The notes: generated by a model not told the origin, from the letters alone. Counted from the first letter of the stretch, positions 18,056 to 27,241 are shown. The stretch is DNA of 64,000 nt from an uncultured Acetobacteraceae bacterium (GCA_946476985.1 CAMKWS010000004.1:100328-164327); one strand, 5' to 3'. Program-made: numbers and translations.

Positions 18056-19261
18056 ATGAAGCAGAAACCTGTGATCCTTCAAGTGCTGCCTGCTTTAGGT
18101 GTGGGCGGCCTGGAGCAAGGTGCTATTGATATTGCTGAGGCTATCGTAAAGGGTGGTGGTCGCGCTCTTATTGCGGGAGAGACGGGGTCGTTAGTGGCTC
18201 GTCTTCGCTATGTTGGGGGTGAGCATGTTGAGATGTCATTCCGTAAGCGTTTTTCATGGCGGTATTTTTCAAGCCGTGTGCAGGCGTTGCGTGAGCTTAT
18301 CAAGCAAGAAAAAGTAGATCTTGTACATGCGCGTTCACGCTATCCTGGATGGGTCGCAGCTTGGGCATGTAAAAAAGAGAATGTACCGTTAGTGACCACA
18401 TGGCACGGTGTGCATAAAACGTGGTTTTGGCCAAAGAAACTCTATAATTCTGGTCTGTTGCGTGGGCAGAGGGTCATCGCTGTTTCAGAGCATATCGCAG
18501 CCCGTTTGAAAGCAGAATATAGCTTCGTAAAGGAAAAATTGCGGGTCATTCCTCGAGGGAGTGATCCAGAAGTTTTCTCTCCTGACACCATTAAAGGTGA
18601 AAGGATGAGCCGTTTGGTTGAGCAGTGGAATGTTGAGGATGAAAGCCGCATCATTCTCATGCCAGGGCGTTTAACACGCTGGAAAGGCCAAGAGGTGCTG
18701 ATTGGGGCGCTTGGTTATCTAGCAGCTCAATATCCAGATGATAAATGGGTGTGTGTCTTAGCAGGGCCGGGAGTGGAAACATCCTATGCTCAATCCTTAT
18801 ATCGCCTGGCGGAAGAACGTGGGGTAGCAGGGCGGTTACGCTTTGTCGGAGCGTGTTCTGATATGGCTGCTGCTTACAATCTTGCACAGGTTGTTGTGGT
18901 TCCATCCCAAAAGCCAGAGCCGTTTGGCCGCGTTTCAATAGAGGCGCAAATGATGGGGTGCTGGGTTGTGGGTTCAGCTGATGGTGGCGTGAAAGAAACT
19001 GTCAGCCATGGGGCAACGGGCACCTTAGTGGCTGTGGGGGATAGTCAGGCGTTGGCCCAAGCGATTAAAGAGGTGCTGGACGTTCCCCCAGAGTTTATGG
19101 CAGAGCGTAAAGAAGAGATCCGCGCACGTGCGTTAGCTCATTATACAAAAGGCCATATGCAGGAAGCGACATTAGCCGTGTATGAGGAAGTCGCTCCTGA
19201 GGTCGGTAAAGTTCTTTTATCCACTTTTATGCAGAAAGGGACGCAGGCGGATGCAGCCTGA
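18056..19261 (+). CDS. Glycosyltransferase, family 4 type
   Basis: A cytoplasmic sugar transferase with two Rossmann-like domains (GT-B fold). It is about 401 residues from ATG 18056; ATG 18041 and TTG 18035 are alternative starts. The N-terminal acceptor domain begins VLQVLPALGVGGLEQGAIDIA and contains HARSRYPGWVAAW. The donor domain has IILMPGRLTRWKGQEVLI, then the GT4 nucleotide-sugar motif ending in PFGRVSIEAQMMGCWVVG (E-x7-E-like). This arrangement is typical of lipopolysaccharide or capsule glycosyltransferases. Donor and acceptor cannot be told from sequence. Its 3' end overlaps the start of a 57-residue gene, and an EamA carrier follows. Confidence 0.88.
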   Translation: MKQKPVILQVLPALGVGGLEQGAIDIAEAIVKGGGRALIAGETGSLVARLRYVGGEHVEMSFRKRFSWRYFSSRVQALRELIKQEKVDLVHARSRYPGWVAAWACKKENVPLVTTWHGVHKTWFWPKKLYNSGLLRGQRVIAVSEHIAARLKAEYSFVKEKLRVIPRGSDPEVFSPDTIKGERMSRLVEQWNVEDESRIILMPGRLTRWKGQEVLIGALGYLAAQYPDDKWVCVLAGPGVETSYAQSLYRLAEERGVAGRLRFVGACSDMAAAYNLAQVVVVPSQKPEPFGRVSIEAQMMGCWVVGSADGGVKETVSHGATGTLVAVGDSQALAQAIKEVLDVPPEFMAERKEEIRARALAHYTKGHMQEATLAVYEEVAPEVGKVLLSTFMQKGTQADAA

Positions 19262-19424
19262 AGCAAATAAGCAAGCTCCTCAAAGAAAAATGACTGCTCG
19301 TGAGGAGCGCCTTGCCCGTGAGGCGCAAGCCTTGCGTGCCAATTTGCTGCGTCGCAAGCAACAACAACGGAGCCGCCCTCAAGTAGGTGATGCGGCTTCT
19401 TCATCTTCCCAGAAGGGTATTTAA
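19251..19424 (+). CDS. Small basic charged protein, 57 residues, unknown function
   Basis: Starts at ATG 19251, overlapping the last 11 bases of the glycosyltransferase gene in another frame, and its TAA is directly followed by the GTG start of the EamA carrier. This tight packing supports translation. The sequence is strongly charged: REERLAREAQALRANLLRRK forms a likely amphipathic helix, followed by QQQRSRPQ and a Ser-rich tail. There is no signal peptide or membrane segment. No family is recognised; it could bind nucleic acid or act as a small partner of its neighbours. The ribosome site is weak, consistent with translational coupling. Confidence 0.65.
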   Translation: MQPEANKQAPQRKMTAREERLAREAQALRANLLRRKQQQRSRPQVGDAASSSSQKGI

Positions 19425-20441
19425 GTGACCGAAAATCGCCTACATCTCCCATCGCGGCAGGAAGTCGCTCTCGGCATTATTACCGTGCTATGGGGAGGAA
19501 CATATTATATTATTCAGCTCGCTTTGCAGACCAGCGGCCCTCTTTTCTTTATTGGGGTAAGGTTTTTAGCTGCGGCTGCTGTGGTGGCTTGTTTTGTAGG
19601 TCGCAAAAGGATCCTTAATGGGATCCCTCGTTCGGAAATATGGCGCGGCGGGTTGATCGGTATTGTGTTAGCTACGGGCTACATTTGCCAGACAGCCGGT
19701 TTGCAGACGATCAGCAGCAGTCGTTCGGCTTTTTTAACAGCACTTTATGTTCCTTTAGTACCGCTTTTGCAGTGGGTTATTCTGCGGAAAGCCCCTCATA
19801 AAACGGGTATTTTGGGTATTGCGCTTGCTTTTGTAGGATTGGTGCTTCTGGCGGCTCCATGGCAGACGGGTCTTACCCTAAGCCATGGTGATGGTTTAAC
19901 GCTTCTTGCGACATTCTCATTTGCATTTGAGATTATTTGCGTTGGTTTATTTGCCCTGCAAACAGATAGCCGACGTATGGCGTTTGTGCAGCTTCTAGCT
20001 GGCGGTATCGTTGCATTCTGCTTAATGCCTCTTGTTGGTGAGCATATCCCAGCCTTTAATTGGGGGTGGGTCTTATGCGCTGTTGTGATGGGTGTGGTCA
20101 GCGCGGCAACGCAGCTTGTTATAAACTGGGCACAAAAAACTGTTTCTCCTACCCGGGCGACGATTATTTATGCCAGTGAGCCTATTTGGGGTGGTTTAGT
20201 TGGGTTTATTGCAGGAGATAGCCTTACAACAAGTACCCTTATTGGCGCTGGGTTTATTGTTGCTGGCGTGCTGGCTAGTGAGGTTAAACCTCGTTGGCCA
20301 CGCTTTAGACGTACATTACGAGGCGGTGCCGTACGCGGTAGTGGTATGAAAATGCGGCGCCCGAAGCGCCCTAGCATGTCGGATTTGGTGATTTTTAATG
20401 CTGAGCTTCGCAAACGACGTTTTGAGGGTGATGACGCCTAA
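19425..20441 (+). CDS. EamA/DMT-family membrane transporter
   Basis: A 338-residue inner-membrane protein with about ten hydrophobic segments in two repeats, as in the drug/metabolite transporter superfamily. The first EamA repeat includes ITVLWGGTYYIIQLAL and the conserved SSRSAFLTALYVPLVPLLQ. The second includes VVSAATQLVINWAQK and PTRATIIYASEPIWGGLVG. The C-terminal 45 residues are basic and cytoplasmic (RPRFRR-like, then MRRPKRP). The start is GTG 19425, immediately after the stop of the 57-residue gene. Substrate is unknown; export of a metabolite or amino acid is typical of the family. Confidence 0.88.
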   Translation: MTENRLHLPSRQEVALGIITVLWGGTYYIIQLALQTSGPLFFIGVRFLAAAAVVACFVGRKRILNGIPRSEIWRGGLIGIVLATGYICQTAGLQTISSSRSAFLTALYVPLVPLLQWVILRKAPHKTGILGIALAFVGLVLLAAPWQTGLTLSHGDGLTLLATFSFAFEIICVGLFALQTDSRRMAFVQLLAGGIVAFCLMPLVGEHIPAFNWGWVLCAVVMGVVSAATQLVINWAQKTVSPTRATIIYASEPIWGGLVGFIAGDSLTTSTLIGAGFIVAGVLASEVKPRWPRFRRTLRGGAVRGSGMKMRRPKRPSMSDLVIFNAELRKRRFEGDDA

Positions 20442-20599
20442 GAAGATGTAATACGTCTGTTGAATATAAGGACCTTTGTTTACGAATGCGGTGAGTTTCG
20501 CATAAACAGGGTTATTATTTTAACGGGTCACTCTGTAGCCTAGTGCTGTAATGTGGCTGTTAGTTTTGGATATTGGGTTAAGTAGCAGGGAGAACGGTC

Positions 20600-21151
20600 A
20601 TGTCGATTATGCCAGATCACTGGATTCGCCGTATGGCACAGGAACACGGCATGATTGAGCCGTTTGTTGAGGCTCAAAAGCGTGAGAATGTGATTTCTTA
20701 CGGTTTGTCATCCTACGGCTATGATGCCCGCGTAGCAGATGAGTTCCACATCTTTACAGATGTTGATAGCGCCATTGTGGATCCTAAAAACTTCTCTGCG
20801 GATAGTTTTGTGACCCGTCGTGGGGATATTATCATCCCTCCTAATAGCTTTGCGCTAGCTCACACGGTTGAGTATTTCCGCATCCCACGGGATACGCTGG
20901 TTGTGTGCTTAGGTAAGTCTACTTACGCACGTTGTGGAATCATTGTGAACGTCACACCGTTGGAGCCAGAGTGGGAAGGTCAGGTAACGATCGAGATCAG
21001 TAATACAACGCCGTTGCCTGCACGTATTTATGCTAATGAGGGGATATGTCAGTTTCTCTTCTTTAAAGGTGATAGTCCTTGTGAAGTGAGCTATGCAGAT
21101 CGCTCAGGTAAATATATGGGGCAATCAGGGGTAACACCGCCTCGTTTGTAA
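20600..21151 (+). CDS. dcd: dCTP deaminase
   Basis: Deaminates dCTP to dUTP, feeding dTMP synthesis. The protein is 183 residues, standard size. Family features include the start [27 protein letters not shown], and the nucleotide-binding [19 protein letters not shown]. Then come [26 protein letters not shown] with the catalytic glutamate, and a C-terminal [15 protein letters not shown] 20600 follows AGGGAGAACGGTC. It is separated by 158 bp from the EamA gene and by 65 bp from murA, and could be the first gene of a dcd-murA unit. Confidence 0.97.
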   Translation: MSIMPDHWIRRMAQEHGMIEPFVEAQKRENVISYGLSSYGYDARVADEFHIFTDVDSAIVDPKNFSADSFVTRRGDIIIPPNSFALAHTVEYFRIPRDTLVVCLGKSTYARCGIIVNVTPLEPEWEGQVTIEISNTTPLPARIYANEGICQFLFFKGDSPCEVSYADRSGKYMGQSGVTPPRL

Positions 21152-21216
21152 GGTGTGTATTAGGCGTAGGCCTAGTATTATAAAATGGCAGGCATAGAGG
21201 ACGGAGAGCAGGCCTG

Positions 21217-22482
21217 ATGGATTATTTCCTTATTGAAGGTGGGCAGCGCCTTGGGGGGCGCATTCCCGTTGGCGGGGCCAAGAATTCTGGCCTAAAGCTA
21301 ATGGTGGCGTCTTTATTGTCAGAAGGGCCGCTCATTCTTTCCAATGTGCCTGATATTGCTGATATTCGCACGATGCGGAGCCTTTTGAGCCAGCTTGGGT
21401 TGGATGTAGATGAAGTGGATGGCCCACGCAAATTAAGTTTGGGCGGTGCTATTGCTTCAGTTGAGGCCCCATATGATATCGTTTCGCGTATGCGGGCGTC
21501 TATTTTGGTGCTAGGCCCATTGCTTGCCCGTGTAGGAGAAGCTCGAGTATCCTTGCCAGGCGGTTGTGCGATTGGCACTCGTCCGGTTGATCTGCATCTG
21601 AAAGGGCTTGAGGCCCTTGGTGCGGAGATTCTGCTAGAAGGTGGCTATATTAATGCTAAGGCTCCTGATGGGTTAAAGGGCGGGCGTATTGTCCTGCCAT
21701 TTCCTAGTGTGGGGGCGACTGAAAATATTCTCATGGCGGCAACACTGGCACGTGGCACAACAGAGATTGTGAATGCTGCCCGTGAGCCTGAAATTTTAGA
21801 CCTCGCAAATTGCTTAAATGCAATGGGAGCTCGTATCACTGGGGCTCACTCAGGGACAATTCTGGTAGAAGGGGTAGAGCGTTTACATGGGGCGCATTAC
21901 TCTGTCATGCCGGATCGTATCGAATGTGGGACTTATGCCTGTGCTGTTGGTATGACAGGTGGTGATGTGCTGCTCGAAGGTGGCCGCATGGCGGACCAAG
22001 AAGCTGTTATTCATGCTCTGCGAGAAGCTGGTGTGACCGTCACGGAGGAGGTTGATGGGCTTCGTATCCAGAGTGATGGGTACCTGAAGGGCATTGATCT
22101 CACAACAGAGCCTTATCCGGGTTTCCCAACAGATATGCAGGCGCAGTTTATGGCGATGCTCTCAGTAGCGGATGGGGCCTCAACCATTACTGAAACGATT
22201 TTTGAAAATCGTTTTATGCATGTGCCAGAGTTGAACCGTATGGGAGCGAAAATTTCCACTCAGGGCCGCTCTGCTGTTATTCGTGGGGTGAAGCGTTTGT
22301 CTGCGGCGCGTGTTATGGCGACGGACTTACGTGCTTCATTCTCGCTTATTTTGGCTGGCCTTGTTGCGGAAGGGGAAACAATGTTGAGCCGCGTCTATCA
22401 TTTGGACCGAGGCTATGAACATGTCGAGAAAAAGCTCTCTGCCTGTGGGGCAAAGATACGGCGCGTTCAGCAGAGTAAATAA
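21217..22482 (+). CDS. murA: UDP-N-acetylglucosamine 1-carboxyvinyltransferase
   Basis: First committed enzyme of peptidoglycan synthesis; transfers enolpyruvate from PEP to UDP-GlcNAc. The protein is 421 residues. The substrate-binding lysine/asparagine lie in [11 protein letters not shown] (20-30), and the reactive loop cysteine is at 117 ([16 protein letters not shown]). That cysteine is the target of fosfomycin in sensitive homologues, so the enzyme is of the sensitive type. [14 protein letters not shown] near residue 295 and the C-terminal RAS and [11 protein letters not shown] segments complete the fold. A terminator follows 30 bp later. Confidence 0.98.
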   Translation: MDYFLIEGGQRLGGRIPVGGAKNSGLKLMVASLLSEGPLILSNVPDIADIRTMRSLLSQLGLDVDEVDGPRKLSLGGAIASVEAPYDIVSRMRASILVLGPLLARVGEARVSLPGGCAIGTRPVDLHLKGLEALGAEILLEGGYINAKAPDGLKGGRIVLPFPSVGATENILMAATLARGTTEIVNAAREPEILDLANCLNAMGARITGAHSGTILVEGVERLHGAHYSVMPDRIECGTYACAVGMTGGDVLLEGGRMADQEAVIHALREAGVTVTEEVDGLRIQSDGYLKGIDLTTEPYPGFPTDMQAQFMAMLSVADGASTITETIFENRFMHVPELNRMGAKISTQGRSAVIRGVKRLSAARVMATDLRASFSLILAGLVAEGETMLSRVYHLDRGYEHVEKKLSACGAKIRRVQQSK

Positions 22483-22509
22483 GGGTAGATCTATATAGCG
22501 TTGGAAAAG

Positions 22510-22548
22510 AGGGCATTGCCTGTCATAAGGCGGTGCCCCTTTTTATTT
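22510..22548 (+). terminator. Terminator after murA
   Basis: The arms GGGCATTGCC (22511-22520) and GGCGGTGCCC (22529-22538) pair over 10 bp with two GU pairs around an 8-nt loop, followed by a run of Ts. It lies 28 bp past the murA stop and faces the convergent LOG-family gene. Confidence 0.88.
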
Positions 22549-22560
22549 TCGATGCAGATG

Positions 22561-23106
22561 TTAGTTTTTTTGAAGACGGTTTATTAGAGTGGGGATGTCG
22601 TCAACCACATCATAAAGTTTGTGGGAGCTAGGATCTGCAAAGCCTTGCTCAATAGAGGCGTTTATTAGGGCAATGAGAGGATCTGCCCATTGGTGCATGT
22701 TCAGGATGAAGATAGGCTTATGATGTAAGCCTAATTGCTTATTAACGAGGACTTCATAGAACTCATCTAACGTGCCAAATCCCCCGGCAATGACGATATA
22801 AGCATCCGCAAGGTCAAAGAGTTTTGCCTTCCGGCTTGGCATATCTTCTGTGACGTCTAGGTCTGTAACATCCTCATGTAAAACCTCACGCACTTCTAAA
22901 AAGCTGGGAATGACTCCTTTAACATCCCCGCCTGCCTGTAAGGCAGCATCAGCCACAGCGCCCATAAGGCCCGCCTTGCCGCCACCATATACGAGTGTGA
23001 TACCAGCTTGAGCTAGGGCTGTGCCTAAAGCGCGTGTTGTCTCTTGGTAAAGAGGGGAATGACCATTGCGAGAGCCGCAAAAAACAGCACAACGTTGAAT
23101 TGGCAT
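22561..23106 (-). CDS. LOG-family nucleotide phosphoribohydrolase
   Basis: A 181-residue protein of the LOG family (formerly annotated as lysine decarboxylase), which hydrolyses nucleoside 5'-monophosphates such as cytokinin ribotides to base plus ribose phosphate. It starts RCAVFCGSRNGHSPLY and contains LVYGGGKAGLMGAVADAAL and the catalytic motif IAGGFGTLDEFYEVL (about 107-121). The family motif is usually PGGxGTxxE; here the proline is alanine. In bacteria the physiological substrate is often unclear. It is convergent with murA, and its gene lies about 100 bp downstream of the MFS carrier on the same strand, beyond a terminator. Confidence 0.9.
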   Translation of the reverse strand: MPIQRCAVFCGSRNGHSPLYQETTRALGTALAQAGITLVYGGGKAGLMGAVADAALQAGGDVKGVIPSFLEVREVLHEDVTDLDVTEDMPSRKAKLFDLADAYIVIAGGFGTLDEFYEVLVNKQLGLHHKPIFILNMHQWADPLIALINASIEQGFADPSSHKLYDVVDDIPTLINRLQKN

Positions 23107-23124
23107 AGTCGTTGTTTCCTTTCA

Positions 23125-23156
23125 TAAAAAACGCCGGGTGCAAGCCCCGGCGTTTC
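23125..23156 (-). terminator. Terminator between the MFS carrier and LOG-family genes
   Basis: On the minus strand, ACGCCGGGG and CCCGGCGT form an 8-bp GC-rich stem, followed by TTTTTTATG. It lies about 55 bp past the MFS stop and just before the LOG-family start, so the two genes have separate transcripts. Confidence 0.88.
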
Positions 23157-23209
23157 TTTAAAGAAGATGCCTCAGAAAAGAGGGATCTTCTTTATGCTCG
23201 TGAGTAGAG

Positions 23210-24454
23210 TTAGCTGGAGGCTTTAGGCACACCACAACCCGGGATACGAGTAAATAGAATGCTGAGGATGATTCCGCTCACGCAGAGTACACCAGCAGTC
23301 CCGTAGAGGAAGCCCCAGCCGAGGTGGTCACGCAGAGCCCCCATAACCCAGCTGGAAATCACAATGGTAAGGTCTGTGAAGATAGAGTAAGCGGCAATCA
23401 AGATACCACCAAATTCTGGCCCAGCAGTTTTAACAGCCATTGTGCCCATAGCGGGGAAGAGGAGAGAGAAGCCTGCACCAGTTAGTGCTGCGCCAATCAA
23501 GGCTCCTGTAGGTGTGTGGACGAGACAGAACACGGCCATTGCAACAGCTTCTGTAATCAGGGAGCAGTAAGCAACTGGTACACCGCCGCGTTTATCAATC
23601 TGAGAGGCGAAGAAAATACGCATCATGATGAAAACAGCAGCGAAGGCCCCAAAAGCTGCCCCTAGGCCAGCCCAGTGGTTTTCTGTGTAGTAAAGGGAGA
23701 GGAAGCTGTTCACAGAGCCAAACCCAACGGACCCAGCAGCAAGAGCTGCGCCGTAAGGGAGTACTTTACGCACTGCGGAGATGAAAGGCATTGGTTTGCC
23801 TTTGGAGGGTAGCGGTTTAATAGGCGTGTAAGTGCGCAGTAGTAGCAGCCCGCCGATAGCCAAAGCAGTGGCAACCATTCCAACAGGCAGCAGTTTAATA
23901 TTAGGGATTAAACCGCTCAGGAATTGTCCGATGCTCACACCAACAGCAATACCACCATAGGATGTCACGCCGTTCCATGAAATGGCGACAGATGCATGTG
24001 CAGGCCCAACGCGGCGAATGTTCCACGTGGTGACGGATGTTGCCGTGCAGCTCTCAGACCACCCGATGAAAAGACGGCTTACCAGAGCAATAGCTAACGC
24101 AACGTAACGGGACGTGTCATTCATCCCTAGGAAGCCAGGCGTAGGTACTAATGCAGCTAGGCACATTAAGAGCCCAGAAATTGCACAGAAGATAAGCCCA
24201 TATGTAAGAACGACCTTGGGACCATATGTATCAACCCGCCGCCCAACAACAACACGTCCAATCGCGGTGCCGATATATTGTAGGGAGATTGTGCTCGCCG
24301 CTACAGCTGTGCTGAAGCCTAGAGTGTTATGTACAAACTGAGCGCCGATAATGGCGTTCGGCAGACCAATGACGAAATAAACAAGTAGGTTAAATAAAAC
24401 GACAGGCATCACACGAAGCGTGGGCGAGCCTGTAAGGGTTACTTCTTCAGACAT
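23210..24454 (-). CDS. Major facilitator superfamily transporter
   Basis: A 414-residue integral membrane protein with about twelve hydrophobic segments. The loop between segments 2 and 3 carries GRVVVGRRVDTYGPKVV, a form of the MFS motif A (GxxxDRxGRR) in which the core is degraded. The pattern, with FIGWSESCTATSVTTWNIRRVGP and SWNGVTSYGG, resembles the YfcJ/YhhS-like subfamily of putative sugar or drug exporters. Substrate is unknown. A perfect inverted repeat 25 bp before the start codon could be its operator. It is transcribed away from the NUDIX gene. Confidence 0.85.
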   Translation of the reverse strand: MSEEVTLTGSPTLRVMPVVLFNLLVYFVIGLPNAIIGAQFVHNTLGFSTAVAASTISLQYIGTAIGRVVVGRRVDTYGPKVVLTYGLIFCAISGLLMCLAALVPTPGFLGMNDTSRYVALAIALVSRLFIGWSESCTATSVTTWNIRRVGPAHASVAISWNGVTSYGGIAVGVSIGQFLSGLIPNIKLLPVGMVATALAIGGLLLLRTYTPIKPLPSKGKPMPFISAVRKVLPYGAALAAGSVGFGSVNSFLSLYYTENHWAGLGAAFGAFAAVFIMMRIFFASQIDKRGGVPVAYCSLITEAVAMAVFCLVHTPTGALIGAALTGAGFSLLFPAMGTMAVKTAGPEFGGILIAAYSIFTDLTIVISSWVMGALRDHLGWGFLYGTAGVLCVSGIILSILFTRIPGCGVPKASS

Positions 24455-24478
24455 GAACTGTCCCCTTTACAATCTCGG

Positions 24479-24505
24479 CCATACCTATCTCAGTAATAGG
24501 TATGG
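24479..24505 (-). promoter_or_regulatory. Perfect 10-bp inverted repeat ahead of the MFS gene
   Basis: CCATACCTAT (24479-24488) and ATAGGTATGG (24496-24505) are exact complements across 7 bases. The repeat ends 25 bp before the MFS start codon at 24454, the position expected of an operator or a 5' UTR hairpin. The plus side shows TTTT after it, so a weak terminator is possible, but no plus-strand gene precedes it. Confidence 0.5.
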
Positions 24506-24697
24506 TTTTGTTGATTCCTCGACCATAAGAGAGAAAAACTGCTTCGTCACGGGTGAAGATGTGTCTTATTGGTTTATAGGGCGAATGGCAGCCATGCAGG
24601 AGGGTGAATAGGATTAAGAAAGGGTATATATGGGGTATGATATAGATATTTTTCTCTAGGATATTCTTATGATTTTTCAGAGAGAAGGAGAGTGTTA

Positions 24698-25276
24698 ATG
24701 ATAGATGAAAATGCAATCAAAAAATCTCGAAGTGATGCTGGATATCAGGTTTTAGAGTCTCGTTTGGTCTACGAGAATCCATGGACAGCCGTACGAGAAG
24801 ATCAGATCATTCATCCTAATGGGCAAAAAGGGCTCTATGGTGTGGTAGAGCGAGGGACTTTTGCGGTGATTATGCCCGTCCATGCGGATGGGATGGTGAC
24901 GTTGGTCCAACAATTTCGCTACCCGGTGGGGGAACGGCTGTGGGAGTTCCCTATGGGTATGTGGGAAACACGCCCGGATGCCAGCGCAGAGGAACTTGCC
25001 CTGGGTGAGCTGCGAGAAGAAACGGGCTTAAGAGCTGGAGAGCTCATTCATGCTGGAACGGTATATCAAGGAGCTGGGTATTCCAACCAAAAGGGACATG
25101 TGTTCCTAGCCCGTAACTTGGTGCGAGGTGACGCAGAGCGTGAAGCGACTGAAGCGGATATGATCACACATGATGTGACGTTGGCGCAGTTTGAAGAGAT
25201 GATCGCAAAGGGTGATATTACCTGCATGGTGACATTAGCTGCATTTGCGCAAATCCGTGCGCGTGGGCTTTTGTAA
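24698..25276 (+). CDS. NUDIX hydrolase, ADP-ribose pyrophosphatase-like
   Basis: A 192-residue hydrolase of nucleoside diphosphates linked to another group. The N-terminal half has VYENPWTAVREDQIIHPNG and QFRYPVGERLWEFPMG, typical of the ADP-ribose/GDP-mannose pyrophosphatase branch. The Nudix box follows as GELREETGLRAGEL with upstream glycine and glutamate, around 100-125. The metal-binding REExE-like core (LREET) is intact. ATG 24698 is preceded by AGAAGGAGA with 6-8 bp spacing; a GTG at 24692 is also in frame. Its end lies next to or overlaps the VTT-domain gene, suggesting coupling. Confidence 0.9.
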   Translation: MIDENAIKKSRSDAGYQVLESRLVYENPWTAVREDQIIHPNGQKGLYGVVERGTFAVIMPVHADGMVTLVQQFRYPVGERLWEFPMGMWETRPDASAEELALGELREETGLRAGELIHAGTVYQGAGYSNQKGHVFLARNLVRGDAEREATEADMITHDVTLAQFEEMIAKGDITCMVTLAAFAQIRARGLL

Positions 25277-25280
25277 AGGA

Positions 25281-25970
25281 GTGCAACAGATAGAGCCTCA
25301 AAGCCTTGGGGATGGTTTTTTAAGGCCTGCCATACGAGGGATAGGTCTGGCGGTTTTGTTGGCTATCGTGCCGGTGTGTCTGTGGTATGTGCCAGGGGTT
25401 CAGGCGCTTTTGGGGTATATGCGGTATTGGGCTCATATGCCTTATGCTCCCTTTTTTATGTTGCCTTTAGCAACGCTTTATTGTGCGTGTGGTTTGCCAA
25501 GGCAGGCTCTTTGTTTGGCTCTTGGTGCGGGGTTAGGTGTTGTTGAGGGGCTTGTAGAAGCAAGTATTGCCTATACATTGGGCGCATTGATTGGCTATGG
25601 CTGGGGAAGGCTTTTAGCGTGTAAACGTTCTTTGGTGAGGCAGGCTTCAATTCCATGGTTTGTACAGGCAGGTGTTGAAGCGCCGTTTCGGGCTATTTTA
25701 GGCGCGCGTCTGCTACCTGTTGGTTCAGCTCTTTTGGTGTCGGTATCCGCCGGCGTGTTGGCCTTACCTGTATTACGCTTTCTTATAGCAAGCTTTTTTG
25801 GTGGTTTACCGCAGAATATCACATTTGTTTTAGTTGGTAGTGGTGTTCATGTCGGACATAGTGGCGCACTGTATATTTCTTTTGGTTTAGCAGTGTCTTC
25901 TGCAGTGTTAAGTGTTGGTGTTGTAAGACGTTTTCGTAAAGCTAAAGTCAAAAACGATAAAGAGGTCTAA
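25281..25970 (+). CDS. TVP38/VTT-type membrane protein
   Basis: A roughly 230-residue integral membrane protein with five to six hydrophobic segments. The segments PFFMLPLATLYCACGLPRQALCL, GALIGYGWGRLL and GARLLPVGSALLVSVSAG fit the VTT (SNARE-associated Golgi/DedA-like) family. The F/L-P-R-Q and GARLLPVG parts occupy the positions of its conserved re-entrant loops. The function is not established for most members; lipid scrambling or ion transport has been proposed. No ATG is available at the 5' end. GTG 25281 directly abuts AAAGGA; earlier GTG (25257, 25263) or TTG (25245) starts would overlap the NUDIX gene. Confidence 0.75.
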   Translation: MQQIEPQSLGDGFLRPAIRGIGLAVLLAIVPVCLWYVPGVQALLGYMRYWAHMPYAPFFMLPLATLYCACGLPRQALCLALGAGLGVVEGLVEASIAYTLGALIGYGWGRLLACKRSLVRQASIPWFVQAGVEAPFRAILGARLLPVGSALLVSVSAGVLALPVLRFLIASFFGGLPQNITFVLVGSGVHVGHSGALYISFGLAVSSAVLSVGVVRRFRKAKVKNDKEV

Positions 25971-25978
25971 TCGTTATT

Positions 25979-27241
25979 ATGTCCGACATAAAAAATGGAT
26001 TATTTGAACAAGCATGGTTTGGTCGGTCCTTTAATAGAGGAGAAAAGATTCCTTTCTGGATACCCATTCTTTTGGGGACATTAACTGCCGTTGGTCCTGT
26101 TTCTACGGATATTTACCTTCCTGCTCTACCAGAGATGGAGCAACAGCTCGGGGCTTCCGCTGGGACAGGCAGCCTTACGATGGCAGCATGGGTGGCAGGC
26201 CTTGCGATTGGGCAGATTATTGTTGGTCCATTAACAGACCGCTTTGGTCGTCGTCGCCCTCTTTTAGTAGGGACCTTATGTTACGCTTTGGCGGCGGCTG
26301 GCTGTGCTTTGGCAACTAATATGCCCATGTTATGCATTTTTCGTGCGTTAGCGGCATTTATGGGAGCTGCGAGTTTAGTCGTACCAAATGCGTGTATTCG
26401 TGACCTGACAATGGGCGACGCTACTGCAAAGCTGATGTCTCGTTTGATCCTTATTCAAGGTGTCGTACCAATTTTAGCTCCAGCTTTGGGGGGCTTTGCG
26501 CTGCAATATATTAGCTGGCGTGATATTTTCTGGGTGACATCTCTGTATGGGGTGGTTGGTTTTCTTCTTGTATTACTCTTTTTGCCAGAAAGTTTAGCGT
26601 TAGAAGGGCGGCAGCATTTGCGTTTGTGGCCTATTATCGTGCGCTATGGGCAAACCTTAAAAGATACGCATTACCGTTATAATGCCTTGGTGTGGATGGT
26701 GCAGGGATTTGTAATATTTACCTATCTCACAGCAGCCCCTTTCTTGTTTGAGAGTGTCTATCACTTTACGCCATTTCATTACGGTATGCTCTTTGGAGTT
26801 ATGGCTATCTGTATGATTGGCTCCTCCCAATTGAATGCGTATTTGCTGCGATATTTTCGTAGTGCAACCTTGCTAAAGGCGGGCCTTACAGTGAGCTGCG
26901 TTGGGTCCTGTATTTTGCTTGGCTTAGCGATATGGTCTGCGATGGATGCTGACGCTGCAGGTCATTTAAAGCATATTTATCTATGGCCTTTATTTGCAGC
27001 GATGGTGTGTGCCTTAGGGCCGGGGGGATGTATCGGACCAAATGCCATGGCTGCTGCTTTACAAACGCAAGGGCATAATGCAGGTGTCGCAACAGCTTTG
27101 GCGGGCACAGGGCAATATGTTGCGGGGATTGTGGCGAGTGTGATGTTCTCGTGGCTCCCAGTGGGGACGGCGATCCCTATGGGGGCGATGTTGTTTGTTG
27201 CTTTTGTGTTTATGGCAGTATTTGCACGTCTGAGCCCATAG
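25979..27241 (+). CDS. Bcr/CflA-family drug efflux MFS transporter
   Basis: A 420-residue, twelve-segment MFS exporter. The family signature VSTDIYLPALPEM lies in segment 1, QIIVGPLTDRFGRRRPLLVG is a complete motif A between segments 2 and 3, and LILIQGVVPILAPALGG is the drug:H+ antiporter motif C region in segment 5. Members export bicyclomycin, chloramphenicol or sulfonamides, and some export amino acids such as cysteine; the substrate here is unknown. It begins 8 bp after the VTT gene, so it is probably the third gene of a NUDIX-VTT-efflux unit. Confidence 0.93.
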   Translation: MSDIKNGLFEQAWFGRSFNRGEKIPFWIPILLGTLTAVGPVSTDIYLPALPEMEQQLGASAGTGSLTMAAWVAGLAIGQIIVGPLTDRFGRRRPLLVGTLCYALAAAGCALATNMPMLCIFRALAAFMGAASLVVPNACIRDLTMGDATAKLMSRLILIQGVVPILAPALGGFALQYISWRDIFWVTSLYGVVGFLLVLLFLPESLALEGRQHLRLWPIIVRYGQTLKDTHYRYNALVWMVQGFVIFTYLTAAPFLFESVYHFTPFHYGMLFGVMAICMIGSSQLNAYLLRYFRSATLLKAGLTVSCVGSCILLGLAIWSAMDADAAGHLKHIYLWPLFAAMVCALGPGGCIGPNAMAAALQTQGHNAGVATALAGTGQYVAGIVASVMFSWLPVGTAIPMGAMLFVAFVFMAVFARLSP

